Assembly: GCF_001039355.2 (NCBI RefSeq)
Contig: NW_019775701.1
Location: forward strand, 116,056 to 180,055
Source of the DNA: Lingula anatina
Taxonomy: Eukaryota; Brachiopoda; Lingulata; Lingulida; Lingulidae
Direction of reading: 5' to 3'
Length of the DNA: 64,000 nucleotides
Under the pieces are notes generated by a model. The model was not told where the DNA came from, did not search any database, and saw only the letters and a list, made by a program, of their open reading frames with translations. The stretch's first letter is position 1, and each line of letters begins with the position of its first letter. Positions 46,819-59,500 of the stretch are shown here, in pieces. Made by a program: the position numbers and the translations under genes.

Positions 46819-47823
46819 TTACACCAGTCCTCCTGACCATCGATGCAAGTACGAGCCCCAGCCAGCTTGTTCACTACCTGCAGTGGCGCCATCTTCACCT
46901 AAAAATTCAATTTAAGTATATCACATTCATAGTCTTTTATGTACATTTATTGAATGATCCACCCCAGAAATTCAGGCTGAATATGAATGTCAACAAACAA
47001 TCTTTGCACTTTGGATTTTTCAGTATAATAACCTGTTATGAGCATCCTGCAAATAAGTGTTTTGCTTGTGTACAAATAATGATAGTTGGTCTCAAACTGA
47101 AGGACATTTTTGCTCATTGTGACAGCTGTTTGATATCTCAAGTATTCTAAGCAGCCTTACCTCTGGCTATGGAAGTGATGAGCGTCTTCTCGTCAGGACT
47201 CAGTTTCAGCATTGTGTTCAGCACTGGCACCAGCTGTTCTCTCTCCTCACTGGTCTTTAATGTGACAAACTGGAAAACAGAACATTTTCCCTTCACTAAA
47301 CTTCATGTATCCTGATGAAAAGTGGGGCTCATAGGAAGAATGGGTTGATGAGGTTAGAAAGAAATCCATTTTTTGACCAGAAATGCCAGCCTTGCATCAA
47401 AATTTGATCTAGTTCTATGCCATTATTCAAGCTTAATCTACTAAAGGGGTGAAAATCTCCAAATTTTTCAGTGTAATGTTACTATGAGTAAACACTTACC
47501 TTCAGTACAATATTCTTCAGGTATTCAAGGTTTGATATGGCATTTTCCCTCTCTTGGTTCCTCTCCAGTCGCCTGATCTCATCCTTGAGAATCTTTGCCT
47601 GTTCTGTCAGCCTCATCACTGTTGCCTCACTCTCATTTATCAACTAATAAATAAATAAATGAATAAATAAATAAATAAATAATTTAATTGATCAAACATT
47701 CAATTGATCAAATTGAACTGTGTGCATGAGAGTATGCATTTCCTTTACACTAAAGATTTAACAGAAAAGGAAATTGTACTGAAGTGCCAAACCCATACAA
47801 GTCCTACAGTCTACTTTATTCAT

Positions 47824-47878
<55 letters not shown>

Positions 47879-47973
47879 CATGCCCACCTGAGTCAAGTGT
47901 TCTATCTTCTTCTCAGCTGTATTTAGGCTGGCCCTGAGGATCTCTTCATCAAATGATGTCACACTGGTCACAC
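46819..47973 (-). CDS. GCC2: GCC2 GRIP-domain exons
   Basis: Four exons: 47,888-47,973, 47,500-47,643, 47,161-47,269 and 46,819-46,898. They encode FDEEILRASLNTAEKKIEHL, the GRIP core with its conserved Tyr in NLEYLKNIVL, SEEREQLVPVLNTMLKLSPD and the Trp-rich C-terminus. The GRIP domain is the Golgi-targeting module; the aromatic residue in YLKN is the one known to be essential in GRIP proteins. Confidence 0.96.
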
Positions 47974-50900
47974 CTAGAGAACAAAAACAGTAGTGAAGAC
48001 TCTCATACTACAGTAATAATTAGGTTGATTTCTGGCAGTAGGACATGATTTTGGGTCATAGGAAAAAAGGAGGAAATGGCAAGGAGAGCTTCTGACTTAT
48101 AATCAGGGGGGCCACTTGAGATGAAAAACTGCCAAAAAATTGGATTAATTTCAGATGTGAATTGTAAAATCAAGCCTATATGAGTCAAGTATGTAATTGT
48201 ATACACCACTTATTAGCCAGCTATATTTAACAGCCTTTAGGGTTATATTAACAGTTTTTAGGTTTATATATAACTTATGGTGTGTATTGTTTTCAGATAT
48301 ACATCTTACTTTTCGTGTCATCCATGGGGGTGGTTAAGAGTTGCTCAAAGGGGACCAAGCTGCTGCCACTAGGTATCTTCTGTGTCTGGACAAAATATAT
48401 AGAATCTAATATGTAGCTATCTTTTGAAATGAATTTATTACTTAAACACATGACTATATATAATTTCATTTAAAAATTCAAGACGACTCAAAGCACTGCT
48501 TTAAAAAATCCTAATCATACAAAAACCACCCTGAGCTTCAGAGATAACTTGCCACTAACCTCTTCACTATAGCCTATCTTCATCGTGTCAAGTTACCTCT
48601 GACCACATTCGATAGCCTCCGCCGCCCGCCAATCAAATTTAAAGCCCGCACTCAATGACTTATTGAACGATCTAGCCAATGAACGCGAACAAGTCAAAGC
48701 GCGCTTTGTTCAAATCCGGACCAATCAAAGATAAGGCTGAATATCATCATCCCTCAGTAGATAATGATGNTAAAAATCAAGCCTATATGAGTCAAGTATG
48801 TTATTGTATACACCACTTATTAGCCAACTATATTTAACAGCCTTTAGGGTTATATTAACAGTTTTTAGGTTTATATATAACTTATGGTGTGTATTGTTTT
48901 CAGATATATATCTTACTTTTCGTGTCATCCATGGGGGTGGTTAAGAGTTGCTCAAAGGGGACCAAGCTGCTGCCACTAGGTATCTTCTGTGTCTGGACAA
49001 AATATATAGAATCTAATATGTAGCTATCTTTTGAAATGAATTTATTACTTAAACACATGACTATATATAATTTCATTTAAAAATTCAAGACGACTCAAAG
49101 CACTGCTTTAAAAAATCCTAATCATACAAAAACAAACAGAGTTCTAAGATTTTTTCTGTGGACTACTTACATTTGCTGGTTCAAGTTCTGTGTGTTCCTG
49201 GCCCTGTAAGCATAAAGCAAATCAGCATTAAGACTAAGTATAATTCATTAGTTTACAAGTTCTCTCCACGAGAGTGGGATTTTGTATCACATTAGCCTCA
49301 TGCCGTAAAGAAAGTGTCTTGTGAGACACTCAAACTTTGGAGTGCCATACAAACACTTGTTTGAAACACTTCAAACACTTGTTTGAAAAATCTATTAACC
49401 TTACCAGGCCCGTAGCCAGGGGGGTTCAGGGGGTTCGAAAGAACCACCCTTTTTGCTGGGCAAAGGTCCACTCTGGGTAAAATTTGACCTATGTACTTGA
49501 GGATTTTATGGTAAAAGGTCCACTTTTTCAGAAAACGAACCCCCCCTCTGAAATTGCTGGATACGGGCCTGCTTACTGTGGTCTATAGTACAAAATATAA
49601 AACTCTTTGCTGTCTTTTTTGTCACACTTCATCCAGTCTCAATAAGAAACATTGTAACCCATTACCTCTCCAGACTCCCTCTCCACCTGCCTGGGGTTTG
49701 CTATGAACTCCACAGGGTGTGGCTGCTCAGGAGTGCTCCTGTCTTGATCAGCTGACCTCTGTGCTGCCCTCTGCTGAGCCATCTGCAGCTCTCTCTCCAG
49801 GCGGAATATCTCATTATCAGAGTTGTCTAGTTGTTTCTGGAACATCTCTACTTGTCTGTGGTGGTCCTCCTGGAGACTCTTGATCTGATCCTGGGGAAAC
49901 ATATATAGATATATATATATATAGAGAGAGAGACTTTAAATATTAAACCCCTCCTTTGTAAGGAGCATCTAAATCAACAGGGAATACCATAAGAATGTAA
50001 AAGTGAAATAATAAAAGCAATAAGAAAGACAGATTGGCACTGCACAAAGATAAGATAAAGCCAAAGAGTCCTCCAAAAGACATGTAAATAGTATGAATGT
50101 TAAGAAGGTCTACAGTGTCTTTCTTAATTTAACAAGATGAAAGTTATAAGAAGAGAATTCTAATTATCTAGTATTCAATGTGTCTAATGAAGCGGCTGAG
50201 TATTGCAGGTAACTATTTGCAAGGCAACACTAATTTGGTACAAAAAGGCATGAACAAGACAGCAGTGCTACCTAATGTACAGACCAATATCAGTAACAGA
50301 ACTACCAGGATATCAGTAAGTATCAGGTAACAAAGATACAAAGACACAATCAAGAGAAGAAGATAAATATCACATATTTAGTATTATAAATACCAACATT
50401 CTAGGAGGCTCAAATACCTTAAATGTATGTGACAGGTTTTCATTCTGCCAGCTGAGTTGTTTGATTGTCTCAGTGTGTTCCGTGCTGCTAGCTGCATTTT
50501 CTACCGTCAGCTGGTCCAACCTGAAACAAATATTGTCAAAATTATTACAATTAAGACAGTTTACTATTGGTTATACTCTTCACTCTTTTGCCTCTGTTGT
50601 CATTGTGGGGTATTTATCTGTTGTATATAAACCCAAGAGATGTGATGACAGATTTGAAATTTTACAGTTAAACTGCAATTAAAAACACCATCATTTTAAG
50701 TTTTTAATCAATATTAATTTTGCACTTATCAATTGTTTTGCACTTATCAAGGTCTGCTTGTTTTAACATCAAAAAGAATGGCTGAAAATTCTGATAAAAT
50801 GATGAGAACTTTATCTGTAATCATCAATGACATAATAAGCATTTCTTATCAATTAAAAAATAGTATTTACTGCTAAGATAAGTGACTGAAATAATAATAA

Positions 50901-53487
50901 ACACACTGTAATCTCACCTGTCTCTCCAAGCTTTCTCCTTGTCAGCCATGTCCTGCAGCATTTTGCTGTGGTTCTGAAGCAGACGGTCATGATCCTCTTG
51001 TAATATGTCATACTCATTCTGGATGGTCTGCAAATTTTCACTGAAAAATAAGGAATGTTTTCCTTAGTGATATTTCAACGAAAGAAATGAATTAAAGAAA
51101 TATTTTGTAAGAACTGTGGTTATGTAAATGTTGTTATTATCCATGAGGATTAGCACTTTAAACAATTTTTCTAAAGTGCTTATTTAAGTTGCTCAATACA
51201 TGTTTATTCCCTGAAGTCACACACCACATTCTCTTTTTTTTTTCTTCTTTTAAATTTGAAGTTTTAAGCTTTTAAGTTTAGAGACAAATAAAAATGGCAC
51301 TTCCAATGACAATACTACCTCGTCTCCTGTAGTTTAGTCTTCAGTTGGTCTACAAGATGTTCCAATTTCTCCCTAAAAATGATATCATTAAATCAATTTA
51401 TCTTTATTTTAAATAAAAACAACTAAAATTTCTTTAAAATTGTAGTGCATTGACCACTGATGTTTATACCACTAATATGCAGTATTATATAGATGAGTAA
51501 TAAATTGTGTGCAAGTGTACAAGTGTCTAGGATCTATTTTTTCTATTATTATTATTATTTTTAATTTATCACATCAGAGTAAGTAACAATTATATTCTAG
51601 TTCATTTAAGGGGTTTATTTGTCTACATCAAAATAACTTCCACATTCTGGAAACTTTTTCCCGTTCATCTACTGAAATTCATAGTGATACATGAAGGTGT
51701 GACTTTACCTTTCTTGCTTCTCGACATCATCCACGTCAACAGACTTGCTCCTCTGCTGTTTTAACACACTGTGAACACGAACCTGAAGTCACAGTAATGT
51801 GGTTACTGCTAACTCTGATATAATAACTTAACATGTTATAAACCAGTCTGTGATAACACATTCTTGTCCAAGGAAACTGATTAAAAGATTTGGTGAATTA
51901 CTTGTGAAAGATGGAATTCGTAATTATTACTGGCATTACTAGGTATGGAACTTTTAAACATATATGGTGTTTGATCACTGTAAGTTTTCAACTGAGAGGA
52001 ATAAGCTCAATCAAGTGATTAGATATGGGGGAAAACAGTTTGGATAGCAGCTATACAAATTATACTTCACTAAAAAATTCAATATCTAAAGTAAAAACCA
52101 CTAATACATACGCTCATCTATTATCATCAATATCTGACTAAACAATTAACCAACTCAACAGAACTAACCTTGTAGCCTTCATATTCAGCCTGTAGTGCTT
52201 GGTGCTGCCCCCTGGTGGTATTGAGCTCGTCTTGCAATGATTGCACCCTGGCTTCAAGTGATTTGATATTCCGCTGACTGGAATCACTGGACATCCGCAG
52301 CTTCTCCTGGAACTTCTGGTTTTGCGCTGCAAGATCTGACAGTTGAACCTGAAATCCGATGAGAGAGAAGCGTGAGGACATATCTAAAATAGCCTGGAAG
52401 AAAGACTAGATTCTTTCATGTACCACAATGCCATAGCTATGATAGCAATATCAAACTTGGTAATTAAACCGTCACAACCAACCAAATGTCACAACTAACA
52501 CAATGACCGCTTGAAGCAGTCACAATCAACCTTGTCACAACTAACACAATGACAAACTTTATGCAGTCACAATTAACTGTGTCACACCTAACACACTGTC
52601 AACTCTTGTACAATGTCACAATCAACTCAGTGTAACATCTAACAAAGTTGAAGGATTGTTGATACCTTGTAATCTTCCACCAGCTGATTTGCAGCTTCTA
52701 ACTGTCCTCTCATCTGGACATCAGAGGATTTTTGTTCTGATTCCTGAAACAGAAAAAGGATTAACTTTTTAATGATTTAAAATCTTGGTAATATTCTAAA
52801 CTAATGCAACGAACCATGTACATCTCTAGATTATTGGAGACTGAAGAGTGGATATTTTTTAAAATATTTTCAATTTTTAGTGGAGGTGCCCTTGGGTCCC
52901 ATGCAATTTAGCTTACCAGTTTTCTTGCTTCTGCCAGGTCTTTCTTGGTCTTGACTAGAAGTTGTTTTAGCTTGTTTCCACGTTCTTCACTTTGCACTCT
53001 CTGGCTTTCAACAGAATCTGCAAAAAATAGGGACAGAGAAAGGCTTTAAACAATTTCTTTTGTCATTCTTTTCTTATGTTGATTTCACTGTCAGTGTCCT
53101 TTTACTTTAGTGTTATATGTGTTTAAAATAATATCAGATATTCTGTAATGTGCCATAAAAGAATTCATTGTTATTCAATTTATTATCATTATAACATTGA
53201 CTAATTTATCAAAAATTTCCTTCTTGCAACTTTTTTTTTTTTTTTTTTTTTTTTGAAAGAAAAATGTTATATACCAATAACTACCTATACAGATATATCA
53301 AACATTTTAAAAACGCACCCAGTTGCTTTTCCAATGACTTGATGTTTTCTTTCAGTCTTGCAATCTCTTTCTCTCCGCTGTGAATGCTGGTCTCTTTCTG
53401 TCTGACCTGCTCCTGGAGGCTGTTTACTGTGCGCTCGTAGTCCGCGATCTCCAAGTCCACCATGCTGCTGTGCTTGGCCTCCTGAAT

Positions 53488-53558
<71 letters not shown>

Positions 53559-56500
53559 GTAAACATATCAGCTGCAAGGTTCAATGAGATATTTGTTAAC
53601 TACTTGCAATTATATCCTTTAAGTTACAATTGCATAAAACAGTGGGTTTTACAACTTACAAAATATCAATTTGAATGCAGTTGTAGGAAATAAGCAGTCT
53701 CATAAGCCATGTGTCTTAGAAATTAATCATTTACCCTGACTGCATCCTGTAGCCGCTGTTTGTTGTTGTCTAGTTCAGTTTGCAACTTTTGCAGTTCTGC
53801 TTTGTGCTTTTCTTTTTCCTCTTCACTTTCTCTCTGTTGTTCTGCTAGCTTTTCCATCAACTTAAAAAGAAAAGCACAATTCAAAATGTTACCTAATTAA
53901 ATATTTGGTTTTTATTTTTCTATTTAAAATGTTAGTAAATTAAATGTTTTAATTCCATCTTTCAATGTCAGTACAATATGCGCTTATTAGCAAATGTATC
54001 ATAATAACAACACATCTCCTTTGTGCGACATCATTACCAACATAAACTCCAGTTTCATTATACAGTTTGCAACTTTTATTCTATGCATCTTCCTTTAAGT
54101 GGACAATTGCAGAAGTGGTGGAACAATTTCTCACATTATTGGTCTAAAGCATATAAAATTCAACTTGAACTGTGATTAAACAACATCGCACACCTGTTGC
54201 TTTTCTTGCACGATCTCGTCTGTCATCATCCTCTCAGCGTTCCTATTCTTATTTAACTCTTTCAGCTCGTTGGACAAGTCAGTAATTTGAGCATCAAGCC
54301 CCTGAAAGAAGTAAATTTTTGTGGTAAATATTACTCCAAAGAACCAGAGCATTGCTCCCTCTACAAGTACCAGCAATATATACAAACTGTATATACATAT
54401 ATTCATTTCAAGTTATCTTTTACAATTAATCAATCATTTTATTCATTATATCATAAACAGATGTTATGAATTCATGACATAAATGTGAAATCTTTTAATT
54501 AACTGCAAATGACTGATGCAATTTCCTCCCAACTTGTTATTTTTCCAATATTTTCTTCATTTCAATCTCTTTCCTTAAAGCAGACGTTCCCCCCATCCAT
54601 CTTACCTTCTTGTCATCCACCAGTCTCTCTATCTCCTTGTTCAGTCTCTCCTTCTCCTCCTTGGTGTTGGCCACTGTGGCTTTCAGCTCTGTGAGTTCGC
54701 CTATGGTGGTCTCCAGGTCCTTGGCGTGGGCTGTGGACCTCTCCTGCTCTTTGTCATACAGGGCACTCAATCTGGGAAGAGGGGTTGTAAATAATTTATG
54801 AGGATTACAGATACTGGGTAAAAAATGTTGAAATGTTGATTTGTTCTTCTTTGCTTTTCTTTCCATTTAAAACAAATTACATGGATAATACAAATTGGGA
54901 AAAGAATGCTGAATTTTTTTTTTTATTTTTTTTTTTGTGTGTGTTTGTGTGTGCGTGCATGCAGAATCCATTAATTGGCCAAGCAAAGAAGTTCTATTTA
55001 AGTGACTATCATATATGACAGTCAGGCTATTAAAGTGTCTATCTCTCTCTAAGCTTACCAGTACAAACTGTGCCACTTATGTATAAAGCCCAATGTGAAA
55101 AAGGCCTAATACACACCTCTCGCATTCAGCCTTCAGTTTGTCCACTTCTTCAGCAATCCCAGCATGCTCCTGTGCCCGTATCACTTGTTGTTCTAACTCC
55201 GCCTTCTCTGCCTGAAGACTGGTTGTCTTGGAGTTCAAATCATCAACCTGTTGACAAAAGTTTTTGTCTTGCATGAGAGGTATTTTTATAACAGATTACA
55301 CTGAATTTCTACCTCCTGTCAAATTCTTTGTTCAGATAATTCAATTGCAAACAATTCACAAAGGATAAGAAAAGGGCATCTTCTAATTAGTCTTTTCATC
55401 AAACATAATTAATCTTACTTGTTTCTTCAGTTCAGCAGTCTCTTTCTTCCCTTTGACAGCCAAGATTTTGAACTTGTTGGACTTCTCTTCATTTGACTTC
55501 ACAGCAGCCTGTGTCTCTGCCAGTTTCTTCTCAAGTTCACTGACTCTCTCGTTGTCTTCCATCTGAAGCAAGAAACAAGATACCTCAAGTTAACCCATCT
55601 TGGTGATAAATCCAAGTTTCCTCATTATTCTGTCAAGATTAAAATCTTTCTTTTTTATGAATTTTATTTACTCTATTTACACAATTTGTAGGTTTGAGAT
55701 GAAAAGTTATTCTGTTTTGTCTGAAGTCTTAAAACAAGGTTACTAAAAATATTAAAGTTGACCTGATGAAGTAATTCAATATGACCAATCAAAATCAATA
55801 TGACAAACCATAAACTTAACATTTTGATCCTTTGTACCCACTCCATAAAAATGTATAATAAAATAGAAACATCACTTCCATATAACATGCTACAACAAAA
55901 AATTAACCAAATCTTTCATTCAGTTTGATTAGCAATCATCATCTCTACTTACCTCTGCTCTCTGTTGGATTTCCACTTCCCTTTTCTTTATATCTTGCAT
56001 CTGAACAATCAAATCCTGCTTTTCTCCTTGTAGTTTCTCCCTGGCTTCTTCTCCCTGCTTCAGCTGCTCTTTTAAATCATCACTTTCCTTTTCCAGTTCC
56101 CTTATTGCCTCTTGTAGCTCATTTATTTTTCTTCGACTCTCTTCCAGCATCTGTGCATGTTGTTGCTTCAATTCTTCTTCTTTTAACTCTTTGGCTGCCA
56201 TTTTGTTTGCCAAGTCTATCTCATGTTTTTGTTGCATTTCCAGTAACTGAGCATCTTTGGTAGTCATGTTCTGCTGCAGGTGTTCATAATTTGCTTTAAG
56301 TTCTGCAAAATGCTGTTCCAAAACTTCTTTTTCGTTGGCAATTTTTAAAACATCCACATACTTTTCCTGGTTAAGTTTTTCAATCATTTCTCTGGCTTCT
56401 TGTAACTTGCTTTCCATCTGCTCTCTTAAACAGGCTTGGTTTTTTATTTCACCTATCTTTTCTGCCAGAGTTCGTTCCATGTTCTCTTCCATTTCCTGAA

Positions 56501-59500
56501 TCTTTTGTTTAGTAAGATCCAGTTCTTGAGCAGATGTTTTTAGCTTCTCCTCTTTTGAATCAAGTTTCTCATTCAGCTCAGAAATAACACCATTAAATTC
56601 CTGAACTTCATGCATAAATTTCTCAAGCTTTGCATTCTTTTCAGATAAATCCTTCTGTGCTTCTTCCAATTTCTCCTGTAATCCTTCCTTTGCTGTTTGG
56701 AATTCTTGCAGCTGAGCACTAAGTTTTTCTTTTTCCAGTTCCAACTGAGAGACCATTTCCTGACTATGAACTAATTCCTGAGCAGAATCGGATGATCCTT
56801 CTTTCAAAGTTTCCACCATACTTTTAAGATCATTCCTTTCCTTCTGAACATCGCTAAGCTGGGTCATAAGTTCCTTCTTCTCATTGGTCAGTTTTTCAAT
56901 AGATGACCTACATTCATCAATTTCCGTCTGCAAAACTGAGCTCCTTTCTGTAATCTCTTGCATCTTGCCCTGAAATACCTCAAATTCATTTTGGGTATTT
57001 GAAAGAGTCTGCTGAATTTCTGCAATTTCTTGTTTTTTCTCCACCATTTCAGTCTGGTATTTTTCTTCGACCTCTTCTTTCTCAGTTTTTAACTTCTGAA
57101 TTTCTTGTTGAAGTTGCTGTCCCTCAGACGATACCTGCTCTTTACTCTCGGAGAGCTGATTCTCCAGAAAAGTTATCTGATCAGCTCTCTGCGACAACTC
57201 CCCTTTCATTCTTTCAATTTCACTTTCAAATTCTGACTGTAACATCGAAAGTCTTTCTTGTGTGGTTACCAGTTGCTGCTCCCTCGTCAAATTCTCTTCT
57301 TTGACCAATCCCAGCTCTTGTTTCATCTGATCGATAGTAACAGCCATGTTGTCTTTTTCTGCCATAACTGATTCATAGTCTTGGATTTTAGATGACAGCA
57401 GTTCAGACTTCTCCTCCATTTCCTGAAATCTTTCTTTTACAGCTTTCAGTTGGGAATCCAACACAATAACCTGTGCCCTGCTTTCTTCCAACTCCTTCTC
57501 TGTGCTGCTCAACTGCTGTTGCTCTTTCATCGTTGTAATCTGTACTTTTAACTCTTCTTTTTCCGTAATAACACTTTCAAGCTGTTCAGTTAAGTCATTT
57601 ATCTTATCAATTAGTTTTCCTTCAGAATCTTTCAGTAATTCAACTTGCTCAGCAAGATTGTCTTGACTAGTAGTGACATCTGTCTGCTGTTCAGCATCAC
57701 AATATTGCATGTGACCAGAATCTGTGAGCTGTGAACCTGATTGCAATTGCCTCAACAATTCTTGTTTTTCTTGCTCTAATGCTTCCAACCTCCCTGTTAA
57801 ATCATCTACTTTCTGCATTAATATCATTTCGGCATCCTTCAACAAAGAGAGCTGATCCCTTGGAACTTCTTGGCTACTGCCGTCTGCTTGAACTGATGTG
57901 CTGCCCTCTGGTTGTGGCTCCTCACTTCCATCTCCTTCGTCTGTGTGTTCTTGTATTGGATCCAGAGCTAATCCTACCATATCTCTCAAGGTTTCTGGTC
58001 TCTCTCCCTCACCTGCTTTCTCCAAAAGTTCATCAATTCTTGCTTGCATTTTGCTCTTTTCTGTCAAAACTTCATCTATCATCTGTCGCAGATAACTGAT
58101 TTCACTTGTCACGTTCCCTGTGCTCTCACTCATGCGTACCACCTCTTCTCTAAGATTGTCTCTCTCATTCAGAGCTTCGTTGAGTGAATTCATAGCTTCT
58201 TCAATCTCCTGAGAACAGCTACGCTCCCTTTCCTCTGCATCTACGAGTTCTTGAATGACCCTCTCCTTGTCGTCTTTGAGCATTTGAATCATGTGCTCCC
58301 ACTCGTTGAGTTTTTCTTGAGCACTGTGGAGCTCCAAGTTCAGCATTTCCCTTTCCTCCTTTAACTGGGTAACTTCCTCTTCTATCCCGGTTTCTCGCTC
58401 TTTGATTTTTTCGATTTCTTCTTTGAGTATGTTGACTGCTTTCACGAGCGTTTCTCTTTCCTGGCGCAGGCTCGTCAGTTCCTGCTCAGTCTCGGTTCTG
58501 CCATCTTGTTTTTCCTGCAGATCAGATAAAAGTCTGTTGTTTTCAGTTTTCAGCTGTTTTTCCGTCTCCTCCCAGGAAGCTTTTTCTTTAACAAATTCTT
58601 CTTTTGTTTGTCTCTCGGCTTCTTTAGCCTGTTCTGTAGTTTGCTGCCATTCACTAATCTCCTTCTTGCAAATCTCCAACTGTTCTTCAAGCTCTGTTAT
58701 CCTCAGATCAGAAGCTTTGACTTCATCATCCTTCTGACTAGAATGAGAACTCAGTTCTTCCACCAAAGACTGCTTTTCAGCCTGCAGTTCACTTAATGCA
58801 GCATTTAGCTGACAGTTTTCTTCTTTAAGTGATGATTCACGGCCAGACGCCTCTTCAACCTGAGCATTAAGCTTGCAGTTTTCATCATTTAATTTTTCAC
58901 ACAGGGTCTGTAGCTCTGCAAGCTTAACTTCAGAATCACCAGAGCTGGATTGAAGATTGCCGAGTTCATTTTTGAGCTGATCCCTCTCAGACTTAACTTC
59001 TGTTAATTTCTCTTCTAATTGAGTCTTGAGTTGGTCTTTCTCACTGGTTAATTTCTCAACCTTTGACTTCAATTCTTTGATTTCTGATTGGTCTCTTTGT
59101 ATCCAGTCTTGCAGCCTGATAGAAAAACAACAGGGTCAACGAAAGTTTTATGCATTTATAGACAAGTTTCTGTGATGAAAGATTCTTACTACTACGGCTT
59201 TTGCTACTGCATTTAATGTCACTTAACCAAGGAAAACAAGGATAACCAAATATTTTATCTTTTGTACCTTCCTCTGCCGGTCATTTGTAGAAAAAAATAA
59301 TTAATTTTATACCAAAGCAAAGCTAATTTAGGATTGGAGTGATTTGTTTTAGAAAATGGAAACCTCTTGAATATTTACCTGTGGCTAAAAACAATGATTT
59401 TCAACGTTACATTTGGTGACAAGAAAAGGTTACAAAATAGCACACTGACAGAATTTACCACCTTTAAACCCATATAATAGCTAAATAAAAGTTTGTTGCA

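Noticed and set aside
55925-58796. Several plus-strand frames of 60-120 codons opposite the GCC2 giant exon
   Set aside because: Antisense shadows of a Glu/Lys/Gln-rich coding exon.
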